This document shows positions 54,901-63,300 of a stretch of DNA of 64,000 nt, piece after piece (positions within the stretch are counted from its first letter, which is position 1; each line of letters starts with the position of its first letter). The stretch is from Verrucomicrobiia bacterium (GTDB lineage Bacteria > Verrucomicrobiota > Verrucomicrobiia > Limisphaerales > JADLHS01). Made by a program: the position numbers and the translations under genes. The stretch is from NCBI GenBank assembly GCA_026125285.1, contig JAHCLO010000027.1:32047-96046 (forward strand). Direction: 5' to 3'. Under the pieces are notes generated by a model. It did no database searches. It was not told the DNA's origin and saw nothing but the letters and a program-made list of their open reading frames with translations.

Positions 54901-57900
54901 ATGTGTACCAGGCGGCCACACAAATGACGGATGAATCCGGCCTAAGTTATCCGCATACGGCCGAAGTGCTCATGGACCGGGCCTTGGGGCCGGAGGGTTA
55001 CTACGGCGCTTTTGTGGCCAACATGCACACGGACCCGGACACCGCCGTCCCTGGTCGGGACTCTTTGGTTTGGGCGACGGAAATCGTCTTATCGGCCATC
55101 GCCCGCGGCGTGCCGGTCATCACCGCCCATCAACTCTTGACCTGGTTGGACGCGCGCAACGCCTCTTCCATTAGCGTGATCAGTTCGTCGAACGGGACGC
55201 AGTTGTTCTCCGTCGCCGCAAACCCGAATGCGCGGGGGCTTCAGGTCATGGCGCCGCTGCCCGATGGCTTCGATGTGACCGCTTTGCAGCATAACGGCAA
55301 CCCCGTGACCTACTCGCTGGCCCAAATCAAGGGCATTCGTTACGCGGTGTTTCCCGGTGTGAGCGGGTACTACGAAATGAATTACGCCCCGGACGTTACC
55401 CCTCCAGCGGTCACCTCTGTGACTCCAGCCGAAAACCAGTTGGAAGTTGGTTTGAATGCAGGTGTGACGGTGGTCTTCAGTGAATCACTCGCGCTGGCGA
55501 GTATCAACCACGACACCATACAATTGCGCGACGCTGCCAACGCTTTGGTCCCGGCGTCCTTGGCGTATGTGCCCAGCACTTTCGCTGTGGTGTTGTCTCC
55601 TAGTAACATCTTCAATCTCGGGGAAACGTACACGCTCACTGTCAAAGGCGGCGTTGGTGGGGTGAGTGACAGCTCGGGCAATTTGCTGGCAAACGACTTC
55701 ACCGCTTCTTTCACGACGGTGGTACAGCCGCCCGACCGAATCTGGACCGATGCGGCTGCTCCTGTGGTCATTTCCGACGAGGACACCAATCCTGTCGAAC
55801 TGGGTCTCAAGTTCCGGAGTTCAGTTGCCGGGCAGGTGCTGGGCGTTCGCTTTTACAAGGGACCAGAAAACCTGGGGATTCATACCGGCAATCTTTGGAC
55901 TGATTCCGGCACTTTGCTCGCGAGCGTGACCTTCACCAACGAAACGGCCGCCGGTTGGCAGGCCCAGGCCTTCTCGACGCCGGTCGCCATCAACTCCAAC
56001 ACGACGTATGTCGTCTCTTATCATGCCCCCAGTGGCCGGTATTCCAAAACCGAGGGTTACTTTGCAACATCCGGAGTCACCAATTATCCGCTCCGTGCGC
56101 TGAAGAATGGTGAGGATGGTCCCAATGGAGTTTTCGGTTATGGCCCTAGCGGATTCCCGACCAACGGCTACCTCGCCACCCACTATTGGGTGGATGTCGT
56201 ATTCGCCGCTGACCTGGGGCCGGACAACAAACCTCCAACGATTACGACCGTGCATCCCGCTGCCAACGCCACGGAGGTGGATATCACCACGGCCGTAACG
56301 CTCGTGTTTGACGAGCCGATGGCGGTCGCGAGCATTGGCCCCAGCACCATCACTCTTAGTAATACGGCTACCGCCCAGTTGGTGCCTGCTTCGGTGTCGT
56401 ACAATCCGGCCACCTTCGTTGCCACGTTGCGTCCCGACGCTGCCTTGGCCCTGTCCACCTTGTATTCCATCCGGGCTTTGGGAGGAGCGGGCGGTGTGAC
56501 CGATCTGGCGGGAAATCCTTTGGCAACCAGCCTTAGTTCCAGCTTTGCTACCGCCGCTTTCATCTCTGGAACCGTTGGCAACACCAATGATGGAACGATT
56601 CCCGACCCCATCGGAACTTGGATCAACACTGACCGATTCCTTTGCGCCTCCAACCTGACGGCGACGTCGGTGAATGCGAAGATCGCCGCCGTCACCGGCC
56701 GCTACAAATGCGCCATCTACAGCGATAGCAATGGCGTTCCAGCCCGGCTCCTCGGTTCCACAATCGAAGTGACGAATCCGGTTACCGGTTGGCACAACTT
56801 CCCGCTGCCTGCTTCCGTCGCGCTCACGAATGGCCAGTTTTATTGGCTGGCGGTCTGGTCGGACAGCGCGAACGCCCAAACTTTTACGTCCGGCACCAGC
56901 GGCACGATCCGTTGGGCCGACGCAACCTTCGGTCCCTGGCCTGATCCGATTAATACTGGTGGGACTGGCAACCTGCGCTACTGCATCTACGCCTCGGGTT
57001 ATGTGACGCCGAATCTGACATCAATCGCCGTGACCCCGGCCAATCCAACCATTCCTAATGGTGACTCTCTGCAATTCACCGCCATGGGCACGCTCTCCGG
57101 CGGGGGCCAGCAGGACGTTACCAGCTTGGCGACGTGGACTTCCTCCAATCTGGTGGTGGCCACCGTCAACGGTAATGGCTTGGCGACGGGTGTCTCGGAC
57201 GGAACCGCGACGATTTCCGCCTCGCTGGGTGGCATCAGCGGGAGCACACTGTTGACCGTGGCGACGACGATGACCGATACAACCACGTCGGTTGCCACCT
57301 CTGGCTCGCCCTCGACCTACGGCAGCAGCGTCATCTTTACGGCGACGGTCACGCCCAACACCGCCGCCGGGACGGTGGATTTCTTTGATGGCGTGAACCT
57401 GCTGGGCTCGGCGCCACTGACGGGCACCACAACCAAGACCGCCGCTTACACCACGACCGCCACGCAACTCGCTGCGGGGACCCGTTCCATTACGGCCACC
57501 TACGCCGGCAGTGGCAGTCATGCTTCGAGCACTTCATCGGTGCTCAACCAAACCGTGAATACCCTGCCAGTCCAGTTGTCTGGCACGCGGGTTTATGACG
57601 GGACGACGAGTGCGGCGGCGAATGTTCTAACCATTGACAACAATCTCGACGCGGAGAATTTGACATTGAGCGGCGCGGGTGTGCTTTCGGCTAAAGACGT
57701 CGGCGAGCGGGCGGTTACGGCTGCGGAGGTTCCGGTTCGGGTGAATAGCGCCACCGGGAACTCCGGCTCCAGCACGGTGAATTCCTTTGGCGTCACCGTG
57801 CCAGCCGCCGCCAACGGCAACACGCTCATTGCGGTGATTGCCACGCGTGGCACCAGCGCCAACCGCGTGTCCAGCATCACGCAGACGGGGGCAACTTGGA

Positions 57901-59453
57901 CGCGTGCGTCTCAAACCAACAATACGAGTGGCAGCACCACGGAAATCTGGTATGCCCCGAATGTGTCCTCCGCGGGCACCACGGTCACCATCAATCTGGC
58001 TACCTCACTTCGCGCAGCCGCAGTCGTCATGGAATACAGTGGAATTCTGATTGCCGCCCCGTTGGATCAAACGGCAGGTTCGACGAACAACACGGGAACA
58101 ACCGCCCTCACCGGCACGACGCCACCCACAACACAGTCGAATGAATTGTGGATCGGCGGTATCGGTGTCACCAACAGCGCTCGAACTCTTTCAAGTATTC
58201 AGAATTCCTTCACCCAGGTGGCGAGCGCTCAATCAACCAGTGGCACGGCGAGCCAAAACTCAAAAGTCTTTGCCCTGGAACGTATCGTGAGTGCGACTGA
58301 GGCCGCTTCATCCGGCGGCACGCTGGACATCGCCTCAATCAGATCCGGCACCATCGCCACCTTCAAGGCCGCGCTGCCGTCCGGCACACCGCTTGTCCTG
58401 GGTGGTTCCGCGGCGGGCAACTACACGCTGACTGGCATGAACGGAGCGGTAAATGTCACGCAGCAAGAACTGACTGTGACCGGCTTGACCGGTGTCAACA
58501 AACCCTACGATGGCAACACCGCTGCCACCGCCAGCGGAACTGCTTCCTTAAACGGTGTGATTAGTCCGGATGTGGTGACACTAAACGGCACACCGGTTCA
58601 TACGTTTGCGCAGGTGTCTGTGGGTGCGGACATCGCCATCATGACCACGGGTTACGTACTGGGCGGTGCGGACGCGGATAACTACAGCCTCACCCCGCCG
58701 TCGTTGAGCGCGGACATCACGCCGGCGCCGCTTACGGTCACGGCCAACCATGACAACAAGATTTATGACGGACTGCCTTACACTGGCGGTAATGGCGTGA
58801 CCTACGACGGCTTTGTAAACGGGGAGGGCGCGGAGGTGCTCGCCGGCACATTGAGTTACGGCGGCAGTGCCCAAGGCGCCATCGGCACGGGTATTTACAG
58901 CATCATTCCCTCGGGCCTGAGTGCCGCCAATTATAGCCTTGGGTTCGAGAACGGCTCGCTCGTGGTGGCCCCGGCAACCCTCAGTGTGGTCGCCGACAAT
59001 GCGATTCGCGCATTTGGCCAGGCGAACCCCTTGTTCACCGGGCAGCTTACCGGTGTGCAACCCGGAGACGACATTACGGCCATTTACAGCAGCCCGGCTA
59101 CGCCCGCCAGTCCGGTGGGCACCTATGCCATCAACCCCGCGCTCCAGGATCCGGACAGCAAGCTGCCCAATTACGATGTGAGTATCACCCCGGGTGTGCT
59201 CACCATCGTTGGGCAGCCGGTCTTGGTGGACATTACCGAGTCGTCACCGGGTATGTTCACCCTGCAATGGTTGGGGCATCCGGGCCGGACCTACCGCCTG
59301 CAATTCAAGCATGGTCTGGCCGACGCGGAGTGGGATGACCTGAGTCCGGATGCTCCCGCTTCGGAGTCCGGCATGGTAAGCGTCGTCCATGATGCTGGCG
59401 GGATTGGCGCGAATGTCCAGGGTTTCTATCGCCTGTTGGATGTGACGCCCTGA
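48984..59453 (+). CDS. Giant secreted multidomain protein (3489 residues): PHP-like, FG-GAP propeller, beta-helix, deacetylase-like, Big/DUF4082/YDG/MBG
   Basis: It starts at ATG 48984 with a long n-region and a signal peptide near residues 32-52 (RIASLLSLASVLCLVANAQ). Residues about 55-320 are a PHP/CehA-type metallohydrolase-like domain (AGDMHVHRNCG, ISGFAHMQHIG). Residues 467-825 hold seven FG-GAP-like propeller repeats. A Big_2 domain follows (about 832-915), then a beta-helix (about 922-1450), a putative-Ig domain (about 1465-1550), and a GATase-like plus deacetylase-like unit (about 1555-2130, IVMTGDDHGY and GLHCNSGCGNY). Next are Big_5, DUF4082, Big_5, an unassigned domain, Big_2, Big_3-like, an interrupted YDG, a YDG and MBG domains. 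It ends with the shared tail (RTYRLQFKHGL, FYRLLDVTP). It is probably a cell-surface or secreted glycan- or phosphodiester-acting protein. Confidence 0.82.
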   Translation: MITWKFMACSWRNVLVFQWQTSESACRRLRQPWFRIASLLSLASVLCLVANAQSPEPAGWYAGDMHVHRNCGTGSPLISETQIRDEMAIHNLAVVSLLADMGNGEVQDPNTDLPKVTGLDSPNSTANRILHWDAEWHWDPGYAAPHNALGGHIVALGLTNAVQIWEEDTYPIFQWARQQGGISGFAHMQHIGTSLPGVLNCCTPVEYPVAAALGASDFISEDCGGGNAPANAYYKLLNCGFRQGYAGGSDYPCCFELGATLTYVRVSGELTYRKWIEGIAAGRTVVSRNGRREFLDLKVNGTNMPGDEIQLNGSGSVSITVEWLATTNLSGTIELIHNGVVVASQAASVGPGSPQTLSTTVDFAKSGWLAARRMGGGTHQSHTAAVYVLVDGAPIRASASDANSYVQWIDELLVRTAPGGIWASYFITNREMAQVRYQEARNIFQQIALEAGGGGQNISSPSVTFTNPTPAFGDGFGVSVAALGTDRVLIGAMFDDTGATDAGSMYLYHTNGTLLTTISNPGPSTEDYFGWSVTTLGTDRILVGIPYEDGFGLDAGAAAMFDTNGNLLATLTNPSGGTNVWAGETIAVGGDDSLVILGANGDNTGGIDSGAVYLFTTNGTFIGSIFNPTPAISDYFGTSVAALGKDRILIGAYGDNAAGLNTGTAYIYHTNGTLLQTILNPTPVPHDRFGVSVCALGTERILVAGMRNDSGPANAAMVHMFTTNGTLVTTFTNPVPESKSLFGRPVTTVGGDRVLIGSHQAYGDSSPDPGRVFMFHTNGTLLATFASPAPANSGLFGFAVAAVGTNWVLIGDWGDNAGKAYMFALNPAAPPGAALTNIVVSPVDAILEAGDTQQMTATGYFSDGSTSNLTSQTIWESSNEAVATVSSGGLVTGVLSGSTVIGATLGEITGETELTITPPEGSVGAYRTAISGNWTDASAWQTNNGSAWVAASSSPSTAAVDEITIRNGHTITITASLAVDQVTVESGAQITVNSGQTFTIEDGPGTDLAVAGTVQNAGTLSFTSGATAAFQAGAVYQHSQNGGVIPTATWNVASTCLITGITSTAPTGADQNFGNFVWNCPSQGANNVSVSLSSIQGTLSIQASGTGQFQLSNGTTTAGGLSLSGGALRIASGTPRSLLINGDVSISAGTLVMSSGSATGNLSVTGDFSHTGGNITETSTGAGLINFTGTNPQTYTSGGAYTGTIHFAVSSDSVLMLGSNLLGNGSGGTFTLGSGGTLGIGHPQGITTSGDSGNVRVTGTRTYNTGSFIYNGSSAQVTGDGLPATLDDLIIANAAGLTLNGTHTINGVCTVNAGALLLGTGTINGVVTIQGSVAPGGSVGTLATGSQTWNGGGSYVWEINQATGGAGIGYDQLDAGNGQITVNATSENRFTLRLVTLNGSSPGQAADFDPNGSYTWVVARGGSVSGFDQNKFIIDASAFQNDPGAGYFTLEQSGSDIRLRFSSQLTVATTNLTSGVVQETYTAALEARGGAEPYAWSVIDGSLPPGLTLNSAGVLGGTPSEVGVFSFTAQVSDDSDPAQFATNQFSIVISLPPTILVLTNATNPFTTYYSEILLAEGLNFFASGDISTVSEAVLGKYDVVVLGEMALTQPQVTALSNWVNQGGNLIAMRPDKSLAGLLGLTDAATTLAEGYMLVDTGAGPGVGIVGETMQFHGTADRYTLAGASSVATLYSNASTPTANPAVTLRSVGPNGGQAAAFTYDLARSVVYTRQGNPAWEGQERDGIPPLRSSDLFFGNAAGDPQPDWVDPDKIAIPQADEQQRLLANLIIKMNAGRQLLPRFWYFPDGHKAAIVMTGDDHGYNGTAAHFERFLDLSGTNTSVADWRTVRSSSYLFPNTPLSDAAASAYHAAGFEIGLHCNSGCGNYTTEDIDGFFETQLQQFAANYPSLPPPTTHRMHCIAWSGYTILPEVGLLHGIRLDTTYYYWPASWVANRIGLFTGSGMAMRFATTNGNLIDVYQAATQMTDESGLSYPHTAEVLMDRALGPEGYYGAFVANMHTDPDTAVPGRDSLVWATEIVLSAIARGVPVITAHQLLTWLDARNASSISVISSSNGTQLFSVAANPNARGLQVMAPLPDGFDVTALQHNGNPVTYSLAQIKGIRYAVFPGVSGYYEMNYAPDVTPPAVTSVTPAENQLEVGLNAGVTVVFSESLALASINHDTIQLRDAANALVPASLAYVPSTFAVVLSPSNIFNLGETYTLTVKGGVGGVSDSSGNLLANDFTASFTTVVQPPDRIWTDAAAPVVISDEDTNPVELGLKFRSSVAGQVLGVRFYKGPENLGIHTGNLWTDSGTLLASVTFTNETAAGWQAQAFSTPVAINSNTTYVVSYHAPSGRYSKTEGYFATSGVTNYPLRALKNGEDGPNGVFGYGPSGFPTNGYLATHYWVDVVFAADLGPDNKPPTITTVHPAANATEVDITTAVTLVFDEPMAVASIGPSTITLSNTATAQLVPASVSYNPATFVATLRPDAALALSTLYSIRALGGAGGVTDLAGNPLATSLSSSFATAAFISGTVGNTNDGTIPDPIGTWINTDRFLCASNLTATSVNAKIAAVTGRYKCAIYSDSNGVPARLLGSTIEVTNPVTGWHNFPLPASVALTNGQFYWLAVWSDSANAQTFTSGTSGTIRWADATFGPWPDPINTGGTGNLRYCIYASGYVTPNLTSIAVTPANPTIPNGDSLQFTAMGTLSGGGQQDVTSLATWTSSNLVVATVNGNGLATGVSDGTATISASLGGISGSTLLTVATTMTDTTTSVATSGSPSTYGSSVIFTATVTPNTAAGTVDFFDGVNLLGSAPLTGTTTKTAAYTTTATQLAAGTRSITATYAGSGSHASSTSSVLNQTVNTLPVQLSGTRVYDGTTSAAANVLTIDNNLDAENLTLSGAGVLSAKDVGERAVTAAEVPVRVNSATGNSGSSTVNSFGVTVPAAANGNTLIAVIATRGTSANRVSSITQTGATWTRASQTNNTSGSTTEIWYAPNVSSAGTTVTINLATSLRAAAVVMEYSGILIAAPLDQTAGSTNNTGTTALTGTTPPTTQSNELWIGGIGVTNSARTLSSIQNSFTQVASAQSTSGTASQNSKVFALERIVSATEAASSGGTLDIASIRSGTIATFKAALPSGTPLVLGGSAAGNYTLTGMNGAVNVTQQELTVTGLTGVNKPYDGNTAATASGTASLNGVISPDVVTLNGTPVHTFAQVSVGADIAIMTTGYVLGGADADNYSLTPPSLSADITPAPLTVTANHDNKIYDGLPYTGGNGVTYDGFVNGEGAEVLAGTLSYGGSAQGAIGTGIYSIIPSGLSAANYSLGFENGSLVVAPATLSVVADNAIRAFGQANPLFTGQLTGVQPGDDITAIYSSPATPASPVGTYAINPALQDPDSKLPNYDVSITPGVLTIVGQPVLVDITESSPGMFTLQWLGHPGRTYRLQFKHGLADAEWDDLSPDAPASESGMVSVVHDAGGIGANVQGFYRLLDVTP
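50382..51458 (+). repeat. Seven tandem FG-GAP-like coding repeats
   Basis: Repeats of about 50 residues share the pattern NPTPxxxDxFGxSVAALGxDRxLIGAxxDxxGxxxxGxxYxxxTNGTLLxTI. Seven consecutive units fit a closed seven-bladed propeller, the integrin-alpha-like arrangement, although the calcium-binding DxDxDG loop is reduced. The fourth, fifth and sixth units are the most diverged. Confidence 0.75.
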
Positions 59454-60311
59454 ACGGCGATCACGGGGAGTTTTCACACTCCTAGCGATTGGTCCACCCT
59501 CCGGAGCGCCGTTCTGTGAACGGCTTTAGACACTCCGACCGCGACAAGTTGGTTACACACTGGCTCCCATTTCCCAGCCAGGGTGAAATGCCCGCGCTGG
59601 GGGCAAATGTTCGGTTTCTCACCTCAATCGGTCCAAGGTTGTCCTTCAGTTCTGTCCACACTTTGGACGATGCCGTGTAACTCATAGTGCCCACCTACGG
59701 CCACCCCCTCTTGGTACGCTCCGTAACGCACCCTCCCCATGAACCGCCGGTTTGTAACGCCGACTTCCCAGTCGGCGCGGGCGCCGGTTGGAAAACCGGC
59801 GTTACGCCCTTGCCCTGCGGTTCAAGGGTTCAACGCGCGAGCTTTGGCTCGGTAAATTCTTTCCCAGAACTCCTCTCGGTAGGCCTCACCTACCCCATCT
59901 GCCGCGTGCGGCCAAGCTCGCTCGCCCTTCCGTAGTAACCCGGAAAATCCATCCGTAAACAGCGGAGATGCAGGGTTTCGTGGAACGCCTATATTTCTCA
60001 ATCGGATATTGAGCGTGAGGACTCTTTACAACATTCAATCTCGTGCCAGATCGGCGGGGAGGACCACTCCCCGGCGAGAGGCGGTGCGTGGCATGTCAGT
60101 TGCAGTGGCCAACGCCACGAAGGAAGCGAGAACGCGGACCAGGGACAAGGATTACTTTCCTGACCAGCACGATGCCTGTGTCCTACCCGGACTGGAGACA
60201 TTCATTTCGAGTGAATCCGGCCTGCTCGCGATCCGGGCAATAATTGTCGCTTGACCTATGATGACTCGGAACACCGCCGATCAGTTTTATCAGATCTTGA
60301 AAACCAACCGT
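59454..60311 (+). other. 858-bp non-coding stretch with a nested palindrome
   Basis: No gene is visible; short open frames here are without domain or signal character. The notable content is the REP-like element at 59754-59805, annotated separately. The frame of the downstream gene is open from an ATG at 60258, which is a possible earlier start for it. Confidence 0.4.
59754..59805 (+). repeat. REP-like nested palindromic element
   Basis: GTAACGCC at 59754-59761 pairs with GGCGTTAC at 59798-59805. Inside are two hairpins: GCCGAC-TTCCCA-GTCGGC (59759-59776) and GCCGGTT-GGAA-AACCGGC (59783-59800). The two inner hairpins share their first and last bases with the outer stem, giving alternative folds or a three-way cruciform. 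The element lies between two large secreted-protein genes, 300 bases after a stop codon, as is typical of extragenic palindromes mobilised by RAYT-type transposases. No RAYT gene is in the window. Confidence 0.7.
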
Positions 60312-63300
60312 ATGAAAACTTCGTCGCAAAGCTCAATGTGTCGCCGGCAAAACTTGCGCCGTCCATTGCTGGCCCACTTGGCCACGAGAGTGATCCTGCC
60401 TTCCCTGGCCGCTGCGGCCCTACTCCTCGGCGTTTCCACCGCCCGCGCGGGCATTTGGGTAACCAACACATTTACTACGCCGGGTGCTGGCGAATGGATC
60501 GCACCGGTGGGGGTGACCACCATCATTGTCGAGGCTTGGGGTGCTGGTGGCGGCGGTGGTGGGGATAACGACACTGGTGGAGACGGTGCGGGCGGTGGCG
60601 GCGGCGGCGCGTATGCGAGGTTGAACTTCTACACCGTTATTCCAGGCAATCCTTACGGTTTCACAGTTGGGGCGGGAGGTGGCGGCGGTACGGGCAGTGG
60701 CAGTGGCAGTCCTGGCGGTAACTCCTTCTTCGTGGATACCTCCACATTGAACGCTCTCGGCGGCAGCCAAGGTAGTGGTGGTAACAGCGGCGCGGGCGGC
60801 GTGGGCGGTTCGGCTGGTGCTTCCACCGGAGATGTGACGTTCGGTGGCGGTGCTGGTATGGGTGGAAGTACGCTGGTTAACGACACAGGTGGCGGTGGTG
60901 GCGGCTCCGCCGGGCCGACAAGCAATGGAAACTCTGCTACTGCTACGGGCGGGACTGGGGCAGCGGCGGTGGAAGGCGGGGGCGCGGGCGGCAGTGGTGG
61001 TTTCAATTTGGTTGGCGGCGAGGGTTTTGTTCCTGGCGGAGGCGGAGCGGGTGGCGGCCATGCCAGTGGCGGTGCCAAGGGCGGTGGTGCTGGTGCGTCC
61101 GGGCAAGTTCGCATTATCTACTACGACCCAACGGTGGAGATTGCGAACTTCAGCACCCCAGGCAGCACACTTTGGACAGCACCGGCGGGCATCACACAAG
61201 TTACTGTCGAGACATGGGGTGGTGGTGGCCGTGGCAGCACGGGCACCAGTGACGGAGAATATGGCGGTGGTGGCGGTGGGGCATATTCCGCTGGCACGGT
61301 GGCGGTTGTCCCCGGGACAGACTATACGGTTGTTGTCGGTGCCGGGTCATCAGGAACTGGTGCTGGTGGGGATTCCTATTTCATAGCCATGAGTTCCGGC
61401 AATGTCGGAGCCAAGGGCGGCAATTCAGCGGCGAATAACTCCACGACGGGAGCCACCGGCGGTGCCGCCGCCTCCGGTTTCGGTACCACGAAGTTTTCCG
61501 GTGGCAATGGTGCCAACGGAAGCAACAATAATTACGGCGGCGGTGGCGGATCTTCGGCAGGACCAGGCGGCGAGGGCGTCAATGGCACCACTTCGAATGG
61601 TGGGGTGGCGCCGACTGGCGGCGGCAACGGCGGTAACGGTGCTACTGTTGATGACAATCCTGGGCTTCCAGGGTTGGCCCCCGGCGGGGGCGGCGGTGGT
61701 GCCCGGAGAAACAACAACACGGTTCTGGGCGGTACCGGCGCCGACGGTCTGGTGCGCATCTCTTTTGCGGTGTCCGACGATACGATCGCCGGCACGGCGA
61801 CCGCAGTGGCAGCGGGCACGACAAGCATTGGTGTTACGATGCCTTTCTTCGGTGATGCCAACCAGGACAACTCCTACACGGTCCAGTACAAATTCACCTC
61901 GGGCAGCACTTGGGTTACTTGGATCGAGGATGCCGCCTACACGATCTCACCTTACACCACCACGATTACGGGGTTGGGCACCGCTACCAGCTATGACGTC
62001 CGCGTCACCTACAACGACCCGGACGGCGTTTCCGGTGACAGCACCCAGACGATTACAGGAGTCACGACCGACGGTGGCGATATCGCGGTCCTTAATGATT
62101 GGTCCAATTTGTATCACGGCACTTCGACGTCTCAACAAAATATCAATTACCCTGTCCCGACCGGCAGTGACGCACAGCGGGTGTTGGTGGTAGCGATTGC
62201 GTCCGGCAGAACCGGCACTGGCACGCGGACGGTAACCGTGACCTACGGTGGCCAGGCTCTTACGTTGGTGAATGGGGACATGGGGAACAGCACGAAACAG
62301 CATACTGCCTTGTATTATCTGGATGAATCCGGCCTGGATGCTGCCACCAGCTCGACCTTGAGTGTCACGGTTGGCAATGGGACGACCCGCGTAACGGACG
62401 TGTTCGCCGCGGTCTTCGACAATGTGGATCAAAGCAGCCCAGTCACGGATTCAAAGAATTACAGCAGTGGGATTTCGGAGGTGACCACCTTTACTTTCGG
62501 GACGGCGCTAACGGTGAACGTGAGGAATCAAGCCATCGCCATTACCACCTCGCACCGGAATAGCAGCACCACGATTCGTACGATCAGTTCTTTGCAGGCG
62601 AATTGGTCGCTTTCCGCGGAACAAACATGGACTACCTCCGAAGCCGTGCGCAACTTTGTGACGACGCGCACAATCCCGACTTCGGATACAACGGCCACAC
62701 ACCAGACCAGCATGAACAACAGTTCACTTGGGTCCATGACCGCCTTGAGTCTCACCGCCGCCAAGTACTCTCCGAATGTCATCTGGCCAACGGCCAGTTC
62801 GATCACGCTGGGCCAGTCGCTCTCCGCCTCCACGCTCAACGACGACGGCGAAGCCTCGGTGCCCGGCACCTTTGCTTTCACGGATGATTCCATGGTGCCC
62901 GATTCGGTCGGCATCTACAGTGCCTCCGTTACCTTCACCCCCACAGATACCGCCACCTACAATGCGGTGGTCGGTAGTGTGGATGTGACCGTGATCCCGG
63001 ATGAAGCCTCCGTCAGTGAGTGGCCGACCGCCAGTGCCATCACTTATGGCCAGCCGCTGTCAGCGTCGAGCCTGATTGGCGGGACTGCCTCTGTCCCCGG
63101 CACGTTCGCGTTCACCGACGACACCATTGTGCCCGACGGCGTGGGTATTTATTCGGCTTCGGTGACGTTCACCCCGAACGATACGGAAACCTATGATCCC
63201 ATTGTTGGCAGCGTGGACGTGCTGGTGAACCAAGCCATCCCCAACGTAACCACCTGGCCAACGGCCAGCGCCATCACTTACGGACAGGCGCTCTCGGCTT

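Noticed and set aside
60420..61199. Open frames on both strands over the Gly-rich gene
   Set aside because: GGN-rich DNA removes stop codons in other frames; the products are Pro- or Ala/Arg-rich low-complexity text without start signals.
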